Positions 35,180-44,008 are shown, counted from the first letter of the stretch. The stretch is 64,000 nucleotides of DNA from Ottowia flava (GCF_042680565.1 NZ_JBHUEJ010000036.1:62001-126000); one strand, 5' to 3'. Translations and numbers: made by a program. Notes: generated from the sequence alone by a model not told the origin.

Positions 35180-36293
35180 ATGCCGCACAACGCTGAAACG
35201 ATCGCCGGCCTGCTCTACGACGGGGTGATGGCTCCCGAGGCCTGGCATGCGGGCATGGACGCCATGTGCACACGCCTGCAGGCCGGAGATCTTTCATGGC
35301 TTCACGCTGGACGTCAGCGGCGCGCCCACGCCGGACAGCTTTGGCAACCTGGAACACTTCGGTCTGCGTGCCCAGCACATGGTCGAGTACGAAACCCAGC
35401 ACGCCGGAAACGACCCGCGTCTGGCCGCCGTGATGCGCGTTGCCCCTTACGGGGTCATGCTGGACCATGAGCATTTCTCTGCGCAGGAGGCCTTGCGCAA
35501 CCCCGTCTACGCGGACTGGTTGATGCCGCTCGGCCTCAAGCACACCGCAGGCGTGGTGGTGCGCGACGAAGGCAGCGCACGCGACGTTCTCAGCTTCATG
35601 CGCCCGCGCGATGCCCAGCCCTATTCGGCGGACGACAAGCGCGTCATTCAGCAGTTGATGCCCGACATCGCCCGCGCGGCCAGGCTGCGGGCGCGGGCGA
35701 ACACCTTGTCGCGCACCGCCAGCCTGGGCCTGGCCGCGCTCGACACCTTGCGCCAGGCAGTCGCCGTCGTCGATGCGCAAGCTCGCATTCACCTCAGCAA
35801 CGCCGCAGCGGAGCAGTTGTTCAACCAACTTGGTCCCCTGCTCGTGCGGCAGGGGCGCCTGCGGTGTGGCGATCGCCCGACGCAGGACCGGCTGGAGCAC
35901 CTGATCCGGTGCACCTGCGCCTCGCCTCCGGTCGCGGGCGCCTTGACGGTGGCAGAAGGCGCGTGGCGGCGCGGCGTGAGCGTGCTGCCGCTGCAGGCCA
36001 GCCACGCATGGGCGAGCGGCCAGACGGTGCCCATGGCCCTGGTCGTGGTGGCCGTGCCCGGCACCGGCGTCAAGCTCGACGCGTCTCTGGTGAGCGACGT
36101 GCTCGGCCTGTCACCCGCGGAAGTGCGCCTGGTGCTCCTGCTGGCGGCCGGCAAGACGGTCAAGGATTTCGCCGCCCTGGAAGCCACGAGCTGGCACACC
36201 GCGCGCTCGCACCTGCGCAACGCGATGCGCAAGACCGGCTGCCACCGCCAGAGCGAACTCGTGCACCTGGTGCGGGCGCTTCAACCTGTGTAG
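35180..36293 (+). pseudogene. LuxR-type regulator paralogue 2, apparent frameshift
   Basis: Paralogue of the protein encoded at 33699, with the same AGLLYDG start, LDHEHFSAQEALRN, PAS-like part and LuxR helix-turn-helix near the C-terminus (AAGKTVKDFAALEATSWHTA). The N-terminal 37 codons (MPHNAETIAGLLYDG from 35180) and the remaining protein (IFHGFTLDVSGA onward) lie in different frames. Removing one G near 35288 joins them at a position that aligns exactly with the first paralogue. This is a single-base insertion, either a true pseudogene or a sequencing error. An ATG at 35384 could start a shortened protein. Confidence 0.75.
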
Positions 36294-36330
36294 ACCCGCA
36301 CCGGCAGCGCGATCGGGCCCCTATTCACTA

Positions 36331-36391
36331 TCGACCTGATAGCTGGCCGCGCCTGCGGTAAGCCGCTTTCAGTCCGTTTTGGCTTGAAATT
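36331..36391 (+). repeat. Short intergenic repeat (copy 8)
   Basis: CTGATAGCTGGCCGCGCCTG then a GTTTTGGCTTGAAAT end; it lies 30 bases from the permease stop. Confidence 0.65.
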
Positions 36392-36421
36392 CGCCATTGC
36401 CGCGGCGGCGAGCTTTCACGC

Positions 36422-37834
36422 TCAGAAAGAGCCGAACATCGTCCCCAGCGCAATCACCACCGACAGCGCGATCAGCGGCACGACGATGGTCATGGCGGCG
36501 ATGTTGCCGTAGGACTCGCGGTGCGTCAGCTTGCAGATCGACAGCAGCGTGATGATGGCGCCGCAGTGCGGCAGCGAATCGAACACGCCGGCCGACATGA
36601 CGGCCACGCGGTGCAGCAGGTCGGGGCTGATGCCGGCGGCGTTGGCCATGCGCAGGTAGTCCGCGCCCAGCGTCTGCAGCGCGATCGACAAACCGCCCGA
36701 GGACGAGCCGGTGATGCCGGCCAGCACGTTCATGGCCACGGCTTCGCTGACCAGCGGGTTGCTGGACACGTTCAGCACCGCGTCGCGGATGATGGCAAAG
36801 CCGGCCAGGCTGGCGATGACGGCGCCGTAGCCCACTTCCGACGCGGTGTTGAAGATCGGCAGCATCGAGCCCAGCACACCCTTGTTGATGGTCTGCTGCA
36901 GGTTGGCCCAGCGGCCGATGCTGATCAGCAGCAGCACGATGCACGAGATCACCAGCGCGATGATCAGCGCCCACATGCCGGTCTGCTTGGTGGCGTCGAG
37001 GTTGGGAAAGCGCGTCTTCAGGAATTCCCAGTCCATGCCCGGGAACACGCCGTAGGTGAACAGGGCGTTGATGCCGATCACCAGCACCAGCGGCAGCAGC
37101 GCCAGCATCAGCGGCATGGTGCGGGCGGCGTCGCCGCTCATGTCGGCCTCGCCCACCTGGCCGCGCGGGCCGGTGTCGACGTCGTCGTGCTGGCCGTAGC
37201 CCTCGCCGCGCGCGCGCGCCGCCTTCTCGCGCGAACGCAGCCACAGGATGCCCAGCGCGAACATGATCGCGGCGCCGATCAGGCCCAGGCCCGGCGCGGC
37301 GAAGGTGTTGGTGCCGAAGTAGGGGATGGGAATGGCGTTCTGGATCGCCGGCGTGCCAGGCAGCGCCGTCATGGTGAAGGTGAACGAGCCGAGCGCGATG
37401 GCCGGCGCCACCAGGCGCTTGGGGATGTCTGCGTCGCGAAAGAGCGAACGCGCGATCGGGTAGATGGCAAACGCCACCACGAACAGCGACACGCCGCCGT
37501 ACGTCAAGATGCCGCAGGCCAGCACCACCGTCAGGATGGCGTGCTTGCTGCCCAGGGTGCGTTCGATCCACTGGGCGATCGCCGTGGCGGCGCCGGAATC
37601 GGCCATCAGCTGGCCGAACAGCGCGCCCAGCAGGAAGATCGGGAAGAAGGCCAACATGTAGTTGCCCAGGGCGCGCATGAAGGTCTCGGTGTAGATGGGC
37701 AGCATCTGCGTCACATCACCGGACAGGATGACGGCCAGCGCGGCCATGATCGGCGCCAGCAGCAGCACCGTGTAGCCGCGGTACGCCAGGTACATCAGCA
37801 GCGCGAGGGAAAGGACAATGGCCAGGGTACTCAA
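36422..37834 (-). CDS. GntP-family permease
   Basis: Twelve-or-so-helix inner-membrane permease of the GntP group (gluconate, D-serine or beta-hydroxybutyrate type substrates). The 470-residue product has LMYLAYRGYTVLLLAPIMAAL near the N-terminus, ITGSSSGGLSIALQTLG (loop, about 375-391) and a GVFDSLPHCGAIITLL end. The likely start is TTG 37834, because GGAG precedes it and the resulting N-terminus LSTLAIVLSLALL matches the family; a TTG 33 bases upstream is possible. It is convergent with the second LuxR-type gene and divergent from panC. Substrate is not assignable; the neighbouring LuxR genes may regulate it. Confidence 0.85.
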   Translation of the reverse strand: MSTLAIVLSLALLMYLAYRGYTVLLLAPIMAALAVILSGDVTQMLPIYTETFMRALGNYMLAFFPIFLLGALFGQLMADSGAATAIAQWIERTLGSKHAILTVVLACGILTYGGVSLFVVAFAIYPIARSLFRDADIPKRLVAPAIALGSFTFTMTALPGTPAIQNAIPIPYFGTNTFAAPGLGLIGAAIMFALGILWLRSREKAARARGEGYGQHDDVDTGPRGQVGEADMSGDAARTMPLMLALLPLVLVIGINALFTYGVFPGMDWEFLKTRFPNLDATKQTGMWALIIALVISCIVLLLISIGRWANLQQTINKGVLGSMLPIFNTASEVGYGAVIASLAGFAIIRDAVLNVSSNPLVSEAVAMNVLAGITGSSSGGLSIALQTLGADYLRMANAAGISPDLLHRVAVMSAGVFDSLPHCGAIITLLSICKLTHRESYGNIAAMTIVVPLIALSVVIALGTMFGSF

Positions 37835-38032
37835 ACGACCTCCAAAAGTACTCGGGAAAGATGACAAGATGGCGGGGTGTCTTCACCGCCGCGGGCGCGC
37901 AGCACCCCAAGGTCCAGCCGCGGCCATGACGGCCGCGAAATCAAACGGAACTGGGCAGAGTTTAGTGAGCCGCCACTTCCATTTCTTTAAGCATCATCAA
38001 GCCCCTGGCTGACAACCGACTGATACCCCCTC

Positions 38033-38890
38033 ATGCAACTGGTCCACACCCTCGCTGAACTGCGCCACGCCCTGCGCCACACCCAACGCCCGGCGTTCGT
38101 TGCCACCATGGGCAACCTGCACGCGGGGCACCTGGCGCTGCTGGAACAGGCCAAGGCGCGGGGCGACGTCACGGTCGCCAGCATCTTCGTCAACCGCCTG
38201 CAGTTCCTGCCGCACGAAGACTTCGACAGCTACCCGCGCACCCTCGACGACGACCGGGCCAAGCTCGAAGCGGCCGGCTGCGACGTGCTGTTCGCTCCGC
38301 GCGAGCGCGACCTCTACCCCGAACCCCAGACCTTCAAGGTGCAGGCCGACCCGGCCCTGGCCGACCTGCTGGAGGGCGAATTCCGCCCCGGCTTCTTCAC
38401 CGGCGTGTGCACGGTGGTGATGAAGCTGTTTCAGGCCGTGTTCGCCGGCAAGGCCGAGGGCGTGGCCATGTTCGGCAAGAAGGACTACCAGCAGTGGATG
38501 GTGGTGCAGCGCATGGTCCGCCAGTTCGCCCTGCCGATCGACGTGGTCGGCATCGACACCTTGCGGGCCGCCGACGGCCTGGCCTTGTCGTCGCGCAACG
38601 GGTACCTGAGCGCCCCCGAGCGCGCCCAGGCCCTGCAACTGGCCCAGGCCTTGCGCCGCCTGGCCGACGACGCACTGGCCGCCGGCGGCCCCTTGCCGGA
38701 AAACCTGCCCGCACTGGAAGCCACGGCCGTGCAGGCGCTGGCCGCGCACGGCTGGCAGGCGGACTACCTCACCGTGCGCCGCCGTGCCGACCTGCTGACG
38801 CCCCAGGCGGGCGACGGTGCCGGCTCGCTGGTCGCCCTAGGCGCGGCGCGGCTGGGGCAGACGCGGTTGATCGACAACCTGGAGCTGTGA
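38033..38890 (+). CDS. panC: Pantothenate synthetase PanC
   Basis: PanC joins pantoate and beta-alanine with ATP to form pantothenate. The 285-residue product has TMGNLHAGHLALL (HxGH motif, about 25-37), IFVNRLQFLP (usually FVNPLQF; Arg replaces Pro), MFGKKDYQQWMVV and GLALSSRNGYLS. Start is ATG 38033. Length is typical. It lies 4.5 kb away from panB and is followed by a repeat and yidB. Confidence 0.96.
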   Translation: MQLVHTLAELRHALRHTQRPAFVATMGNLHAGHLALLEQAKARGDVTVASIFVNRLQFLPHEDFDSYPRTLDDDRAKLEAAGCDVLFAPRERDLYPEPQTFKVQADPALADLLEGEFRPGFFTGVCTVVMKLFQAVFAGKAEGVAMFGKKDYQQWMVVQRMVRQFALPIDVVGIDTLRAADGLALSSRNGYLSAPERAQALQLAQALRRLADDALAAGGPLPENLPALEATAVQALAAHGWQADYLTVRRRADLLTPQAGDGAGSLVALGAARLGQTRLIDNLEL

Positions 38891-39226
38891 GCGACGCGCG
38901 GCCTGTGGCGGCCCGCTGGGCCGCGGTGACGCCTCCTGGCATTCCGATCGATTTTTGCTGCGATATTGATAGCTTGCCGCGCAGATCGTTGTAAGGCCTG
39001 AGCCCCAAAAACCTTTGAAATCGACAACCGTGCCCGGCGCTGGCACCGGTGCGCGAACGCCACCTTGGTTGAGCGGCGACGCGCCGCCCGGCGACACCCA
39101 CTGTCGCTGCGCGCCGACGCACTTGCGACAAAAGTCCGCCTTGGGCCGGCTCGCCCGTCGCGCGCCGCACGGCGGCAGCACAATGCGCCGCGTTTCGCAA
39201 CCACTTTCGCCTGAAAGGACAACACC
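38891..39226 (+). other. 336-base gap before yidB, with one repeat
   Basis: 38961-39021 holds the intergenic repeat (ATTGATAGCTTGCCGCGCAG, then TGAAA end). The rest is GC-rich with no gene I can support; short open frames here overlap yidB in other phases. Confidence 0.5.
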
Positions 39227-39742
39227 ATGGGTTTGCTCGATTCGGTTCTCGGTTCGGTACTGGCAGGTCAGAACAACGCACCCGGCGGTGGTCTGGGTGG
39301 CCTGGGCAATGTGCTGGGCAGCGTGCTCGGCGGTGGCCAGCAACAACAACCGGGCCAAAGCGGCGGCATCAACATGGGCCTGGTTGCCGCGCTGGCGCCG
39401 GTGCTGATGGGCATGCTGGCCAACAACAGCCAGCACGGCGGCCTGGGCGGCCTGCTGGACAAGTTCACGCAGGCCGGCGCCGGTAATGCGGCGCAGTCCT
39501 GGGTCGGCGCCGGCGCCAACCAGCCGGTCAGCCCGGACGTGGTGACGCAGGCCCTGGGCCCCAACGTGATCGGCGACATCGCCGCCAAGCTGGGCGTGGG
39601 CCAGGGTGAAGCCGCCGGCGGCATCGCCCAGGTGCTGCCCGAGCTGATCGACAAGCTGACCCCGCACGGCCAGGCCCCGCAGGCCGGCCTGGGCAGCGAA
39701 AGCGACATCATGGGCGCGCTCACGCGCATGCTGGGGCGCTGA
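39227..39742 (+). CDS. YidB-family protein (DUF937)
   Basis: 171-residue protein of the YidB/DUF937 family. The N-terminus is Gly-rich (MGLLDSVLGSVLAGQ) and a Gln run (QQQQ) follows. A helical part then contains GAGANQPVSPDVVTQALG and IAQVLPELIDKLTPHGQ, the conserved segment. Function is unknown in most bacteria. AAAGGA lies upstream of the ATG. A strong hairpin terminator follows. Confidence 0.83.
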   Translation: MGLLDSVLGSVLAGQNNAPGGGLGGLGNVLGSVLGGGQQQQPGQSGGINMGLVAALAPVLMGMLANNSQHGGLGGLLDKFTQAGAGNAAQSWVGAGANQPVSPDVVTQALGPNVIGDIAAKLGVGQGEAAGGIAQVLPELIDKLTPHGQAPQAGLGSESDIMGALTRMLGR

Positions 39743-39770
39743 TCGGCCGCGTAAGCCGCTACCAAGACAA

Positions 39771-39812
39771 GAGCTGCCTGCGCACATCTGGCGTGCGCAG
39801 GCAGCTCTTTTT
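39771..39812 (+). terminator. Terminator of yidB, arms built from the repeat core
   Basis: Perfect 15-bp stem (39771-39785 with 39793-39807), 7-base loop, then five T. The arms read GAGCTGCCTGCGCAC and its complement. AGCTGCCTGCGCA is exactly the core of the intergenic repeat. Confidence 0.92.
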
Positions 39813-39833
39813 ACTTGCAGACTCGGTTGGCCG

Positions 39834-40499
39834 TCAGTTGGCGGCGAAGCAGTAAAAGCGTCCGTCACCGCCGGTCGATTTCAGCGCCGCCATGTCGCAG
39901 GCCTTGCTGGGGTGCGAGTGGTTCCACGACTTCATCGGCGCCGATTCGTTCAGGCCGATGCGGTCGTGGTGGCCGACAATGGCCGAGCCGGTGGTGGCGC
40001 TGGTCCAGTTGCCGCAGGTGGCATCGGCCGATCCCGGCACGGTGCGGCCTTCGGCGGTGGAGCCGGTCAGGATGTCGTGCATGTTCACCGCATCGCCGCG
40101 GCCGGCGACCACGTCGCCTTTTTCCGTGATCGCGGTCTTCTTGTTCAGGTTGTTGCCGGGGCTGTGCAGGTTATCGACGCTGGTGGCAATCGCCTCGCCC
40201 TTGGCGTTCAGCCATGGGCCCTTGCCGATGCGGTCGCGCGCGTTCACCGCCTGAGGCCCTTGCGTGCTGAGGTAGGCGCGCCAGGCCTTGCCGCCCGCGC
40301 CCGCGTTGCTGGCCAACTTCTGGCAATACGCGTCGGCACCCGCCAGCCCGCCCAGGTTGCCGCCCTGACCGGGGTTGCTGCTAGTGACGAAATACGTCAT
40401 CGGGTTGCCTGCCCCGCCGCCGGACGAGGACGCCGCGCAACCGGCCAGCAGGGTGGCTGCGGCGCAGGCGGTGAGGGCAAGCAGTCGCTGAAAGCGCAT
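39834..40499 (-). CDS. Predicted lipoprotein, DUF1554/lectin-like
   Basis: 221-residue lipoprotein: signal peptide with lipobox LLAGC (Cys about 21), a Ser/Gly-rich linker, then a globular domain with GLAGADAYCQKLA (about 50-62), WRAYLST, ARDRIGKGPWLNAKGE, and a WNHSHPSKACD-FYCFAAN end. The paired Cys and the pattern suggest a DUF1554/C-type-lectin-like fold. Function unknown; cell-surface or periplasmic binding is inferred. It is convergent with yidB. The 252 bases upstream, up to gpsA, contain its promoter. Confidence 0.68.
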   Translation of the reverse strand: MRFQRLLALTACAAATLLAGCAASSSGGGAGNPMTYFVTSSNPGQGGNLGGLAGADAYCQKLASNAGAGGKAWRAYLSTQGPQAVNARDRIGKGPWLNAKGEAIATSVDNLHSPGNNLNKKTAITEKGDVVAGRGDAVNMHDILTGSTAEGRTVPGSADATCGNWTSATTGSAIVGHHDRIGLNESAPMKSWNHSHPSKACDMAALKSTGGDGRFYCFAAN

Positions 40500-40751
40500 G
40501 AGGTGTCTCCTGTGAACGGGGCAGGTCCGCCACGCGGGTGAACCGCTGATCCCAGCACGAGTATGCGGCGCGCGCGGTCGCGGCGTCAATCGACACCCAT
40601 CGACTGGTCAATTCAACTTCAACAAGACAGTACCTAAGCTGGCGGCCAGATGGCGCTGCGAGCCAGGCTGCTCATGCCGCCGGAGCCCCCAGTTGCAGTC
40701 GACTTGCCCCTTGCTGTCCGAGCGCAGCGCCACCGCCCTGCCCGCTTGGCT

Positions 40752-41780
40752 TCAGAGCAACTCGCCTTTCGGATCGCGCCCCATCAGCGCGGCGACGGCT
40801 TCGACGGGTTTAAGTTCGCCCGCCAGCAGGCCGACCACGCATTCGGTGATCGGCATGTCGATGCCCAGGTGCTGGGCGCGCTGCCACACGGTTTGCGCGC
40901 AGTACACGCCTTCGGCGACGTGGCCGAGCGATTGCACCGCCTGCTCCAGCGACAGGCCGTCCGCCAGCAACAGGCCGACCTTGCGGTTGCGGCTGAGGTC
41001 GCCCGTCGCCGTCAGCACCAAATCGCCCAGGCCCGATAGGCCGGTGAACGTCTCCGGCCGCGCGCCCAGGGCCACGCCGAGGCGTGCGGTTTCGGCCAGG
41101 CCGCGGGTGATGAGGGCGGCGCGGGCGTTCAGCCCCAGGTTCAGGCCGTCGGCCAGGCCGGTGGCGATGGCCAGCACGTTCTTGACGGCCCCGCCGACTT
41201 CCACGCCGACCAGGTCGTCGTTGCCATACACGCGCAGCGTGGGGCCGTGCAGCGCCTCGACCATGGCGTGGCGCACATCGGTGTCGCGGCTGGCGGCGAC
41301 CAGCGCCGTGGGCTGGCCGCGCGCCACTTCCTGCGCGAAGCTGGGGCCGCTCAGGGCGCCCGAGCGCAGGTGCGGCGCGGCTTGGCGCTGCACTTCATGC
41401 GGCATCAGGCCAAAGGCGTGCGCGGCGCCGGTGTCGCGCACGGCTTCAAAGCCCTTGCACAACCAGGCGACGGGCACTTCGCTGCCGCGCAGCAATTCCA
41501 GGGTGGCGCGCAGGCCAGCCACCGGTGTGGCGACGATGACCAGGTCGGCCTGCGGCACGGCGTCCTGCAATCCCTGATCGGGCGCGCCGCCACGCAGTTG
41601 CAGCTCGCGCGGCAGCGGGATGCCCGGCAGGTAGCGCGCGTTCTCGCGCGCGCTGTCCATGGCTTCGGCCTGGGCGGCGTCGCGCGCCCACAGCACGACC
41701 TGGTGGCCGGCCGGGTTGCGCGCGGCGCTAACGGCCACTGCCGTGCCCCACGCGCCGGCGCCAATGACTATGATTTTCAT
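40752..41780 (-). CDS. gpsA: Glycerol-3-phosphate dehydrogenase [NAD(P)+] GpsA
   Basis: GpsA makes sn-glycerol-3-phosphate from dihydroxyacetone phosphate for phospholipid synthesis. The 342-residue product has a Rossmann GAGAWGTAVAV (7-17), LCKGFE, LSGPSFAQEV, the catalytic Lys of GGAVKNVLAIA, NARAALITRGL and GLSGLGDLVLT. It ends the rhodanese-grxC-secB-gpsA run. No clear Shine-Dalgarno is present, because an intergenic repeat ends right at the start codon; GCAGG about 10 bases upstream is the only candidate. Confidence 0.96.
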   Translation of the reverse strand: MKIIVIGAGAWGTAVAVSAARNPAGHQVVLWARDAAQAEAMDSARENARYLPGIPLPRELQLRGGAPDQGLQDAVPQADLVIVATPVAGLRATLELLRGSEVPVAWLCKGFEAVRDTGAAHAFGLMPHEVQRQAAPHLRSGALSGPSFAQEVARGQPTALVAASRDTDVRHAMVEALHGPTLRVYGNDDLVGVEVGGAVKNVLAIATGLADGLNLGLNARAALITRGLAETARLGVALGARPETFTGLSGLGDLVLTATGDLSRNRKVGLLLADGLSLEQAVQSLGHVAEGVYCAQTVWQRAQHLGIDMPITECVVGLLAGELKPVEAVAALMGRDPKGELL

Positions 41781-41830
41781 AGCTGCCTGCGCAGATCAGC
41801 GTAGGGCCAGAGGCCGATTTGGCTTAAATT
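41778..41830 (+). repeat. Short intergenic repeat (copy 9), gpsA leader
   Basis: Best-preserved plus copy: TAGCTGCCTGCGCAGATCAG, then TAGGGCCAGAGGCCGATTTG and a GCTTAAAT end. It covers the whole gap between secB and gpsA and abuts the gpsA ATG. Confidence 0.85.
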
Positions 41831-42288
41831 TATTGTGTCAGCTGGGCGGCGCCGCCTTCTTGCGCCGCGGCTTCCTGCTGCTGCTGGTACATGGCCTGGA
41901 AGTTGATTTCGGCCAGATGCACGGGCGGGAAACCGCCGCGCTGGATCAAATCGGCCACGTTGCCGCGCAGGTAGGGGTAGACGATCTGCGGGCAGGCCAC
42001 GCCGATGATGCCGCCCATCTGGTCTTCGGGGATGTTGCGGATCTCGAAGATGCCGGCTTGCTGGCATTCGACCAGGAACACGGTCTTGTCCTGGATCTTG
42101 GTCTGCACGGTGGCGGTGACGGTGACTTCAAACACGCCTTCGGCCACGTTCTCGGCGTTCACGCCCAGGTTGATGTCGACCGCGGGCTGCTCCTGCTCGA
42201 GCAGGATGGCGGGGGAATTGGGTTGCTCCAGCGAAGCGCCTTTGAGGTAAACGCGCTGGATGTTGAAGACGGGATCCTGGTCAGCCAT
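41830..42288 (-). CDS. secB: Protein-export chaperone SecB
   Basis: Tetrameric cytosolic chaperone that keeps preproteins unfolded and hands them to SecA. The 152-residue product has FNIQRVYLKGASLE, NVAEGVFEVTVTATV and the C-terminal PYLRGNVADLIQRGGFPPVHLAEINF motif region (kept here as two segments: PYLRGNVADLI and GGFPPVHLAEINF). It lies between grxC and gpsA. Upstream, the 98-base gap to grxC has no other gene. Confidence 0.96.
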   Translation of the reverse strand: MADQDPVFNIQRVYLKGASLEQPNSPAILLEQEQPAVDINLGVNAENVAEGVFEVTVTATVQTKIQDKTVFLVECQQAGIFEIRNIPEDQMGGIIGVACPQIVYPYLRGNVADLIQRGGFPPVHLAEINFQAMYQQQQEAAAQEGGAAQLTQ

Positions 42289-42386
42289 GGGTTTCTCGAT
42301 TCAGGGAAAAGGGAGGGAAAAGCGGTTCGCCACTGCGGCCGGCGCCAATGGGCGCGGCCGTCGCGGGGCGATGGCGGGAGATTATG

Positions 42387-42650
42387 TCAGGCGGTGCCGG
42401 CCAGCAGCGGATCGAGCCCGCCTTGCTGATCCAGCTCAACCAGATCGTCATGGCCGCCCACGTGGGTGGCGCCGATGAAGATCTGCGGCACGGTGCGACG
42501 GCCGGTGATTTCCATCATCTTCACCCGCTGGTCGGGGTCAAGGTCGACGCGGATCTCTTCAATGTCGGTCACGCCCTTGCTGCGCAGCACCTGTTTAGCG
42601 CGGATGCAGTAAGGGCAGGTGCCGGTGGCGTACATCTTGACGGTTTGCAT
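42387..42650 (-). CDS. grxC: Glutaredoxin 3 GrxC
   Basis: 87-residue dithiol glutaredoxin with active-site CPYC (about 13-16), TVPQIFIG and GGHDDLVEL (glutathione binding). It reduces protein disulfides and mixed glutathione disulfides. The second of two ATGs (42650) is preferred, since AAGG lies six bases upstream of it and only one base from the first. It lies between rhodanese (37 bases) and secB genes. Confidence 0.93.
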   Translation of the reverse strand: MQTVKMYATGTCPYCIRAKQVLRSKGVTDIEEIRVDLDPDQRVKMMEITGRRTVPQIFIGATHVGGHDDLVELDQQGGLDPLLAGTA

Positions 42651-42687
42651 GGGCATCCTTTAATGGGGCTCGGCGGCGGTGCGCCGC

Positions 42688-43095
42688 TCAGGCCTTGGCC
42701 ACCGGCAGGTCGGCTGCGCGCCAGCTTTTCAGGCCGCCGGCCAGGGATTCGGCCTTGTCGTAGCCCAGCTTGCGCGCGATCGCCACGGCGCGGCCCGAGC
42801 GCATGCCGGACGCGCACACCAGCACCACCGGCGTGGCCTTATTCTTGACGGCGCCCGGCAGCTTGGCCTCCAGCTCGCCCAGGGGAATGTTCTTCGCCCC
42901 GTTCACGTGGCCGGCCGCGTATTCGGCGGGCTCACACACATCAATCACCACCGCGCGCTCGCGGTTGATCAGTTGCACCGCCGCCGCCGGCGACAGGCCG
43001 GCGCCGCCGCCCCCCGTCAGCTTGGGCCACAGCAGCATGCTGCCGGAGGCCAGGGCCACCAGGATCAGCATCCAGTTCGCCAACAGAAAACTCAC
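42688..43095 (-). CDS. Membrane-anchored rhodanese-like protein
   Basis: 135-residue protein with one N-terminal membrane helix (about 5-25) and a single rhodanese domain (about 35-132). The active-site loop is CASGMRS (Cys about 103), the sulfur-accepting Cys. Such proteins are regular neighbours of grxC and secB in betaproteobacteria; the sulfur donor/acceptor is unknown. Start is GTG 43095 with GAGG nine bases upstream. Confidence 0.87.
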   Translation of the reverse strand: MSFLLANWMLILVALASGSMLLWPKLTGGGGAGLSPAAAVQLINRERAVVIDVCEPAEYAAGHVNGAKNIPLGELEAKLPGAVKNKATPVVLVCASGMRSGRAVAIARKLGYDKAESLAGGLKSWRAADLPVAKA

Positions 43096-43264
43096 GTCAC
43101 ACGTCCTCTCAACAGATGGAATGGTCCTTCAAACGCGGCCGTGGCGGCCGCAGGACAGGGAAGGATTCTAAAATGGATGGTTTGCGTCCCGCCCAGGGGG
43201 TGCGAATGGCCTTTCCGGCAGCGGCTGCGCCGCCCCGCTCTTTCGCTCTTTAGTTCTGCCTTTC

Positions 43265-44008
43265 ATGCACAAGCTTGTCCTGATCCGCCACGGTGAATCC
43301 ACGTGGAACCTTGAAAACCGCTTCACCGGCTGGACCGACGTGGACCTGACGCCCACCGGCATCGCCCAAGCCGCCGCGGCCGGTCGCCTGCTGAAAGAAG
43401 GCGGCTACGAATTCGACGTCGCCTACACCAGCGTGCTGACCCGCGCCATCCGCACCCTGCACCTGGCCCTGGACGAAATGGACCGCCTGTGGCTGCCCGT
43501 GGTCAAGCACTGGCGCCTGAACGAGCGCCACTATGGCGCCCTGCAGGGCCTGAACAAGGCGGAAACCGCTAAGCAGTACGGCGACGAGCAGGTGCTGGTC
43601 TGGCGCCGCAGCTACGACACCCCGCCGCCGCCGCTGGAGCCCAACGACCCGCGCAGCGAACGCGGCGACCCGCGCTACGCGAAACTGACCCCGTCCGACG
43701 TGCCGCTGACCGAATGCCTGAAAGACACCGTGGCGCGCGTGATGCCGCTGTGGAACGAATCGATGGCGCCCGCCATCTTGGCCGGCAAACGCCTGGTCGT
43801 ATCGGCGCACGGCAATTCCATCCGCGCGCTGGTAAAGTACCTAGACAACATCTCGGACGACGACATCGTCGGCCTGAACATCCCCAACGGCATCCCGCTG
43901 GTGTACGAGCTGGACGCCAGCCTGAAGCCGATCCGCCACTATTACCTGGGCGACGCCGCTGCCGCCGCCGCGGCGGCAGCGGCTGTGGCCAGCCAGGGCA
44001 AGGGCTGA
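43265..44008 (+). CDS. gpmA: 2,3-bisphosphoglycerate-dependent phosphoglycerate mutase GpmA
   Basis: Glycolytic enzyme interconverting 3- and 2-phosphoglycerate. The 247-residue product has the phospho-His motif LIRHGESTWN (about 6-15, His about 8), RHYGALQGLNK and the second catalytic VSAHGNSIRAL. The C-terminal tail has nine Ala in a row (about 231-239), a likely low-complexity extension not needed for catalysis. Divergent from the rhodanese gene and followed by ctpA. Confidence 0.95.
   Translation: MHKLVLIRHGESTWNLENRFTGWTDVDLTPTGIAQAAAAGRLLKEGGYEFDVAYTSVLTRAIRTLHLALDEMDRLWLPVVKHWRLNERHYGALQGLNKAETAKQYGDEQVLVWRRSYDTPPPPLEPNDPRSERGDPRYAKLTPSDVPLTECLKDTVARVMPLWNESMAPAILAGKRLVVSAHGNSIRALVKYLDNISDDDIVGLNIPNGIPLVYELDASLKPIRHYYLGDAAAAAAAAAAVASQGKG

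Noticed and set aside
39015..39407. 130-residue frame before and across the yidB start
   Set aside because: Overlaps yidB in another phase, lacks a ribosome site, and has a composition typical of shadows.
43955..43985. Polyalanine codon run in gpmA as a frameshift or assembly artefact
   Set aside because: The codons are mixed GCN and the frame stays open to a normal stop; a simple tail extension explains it.
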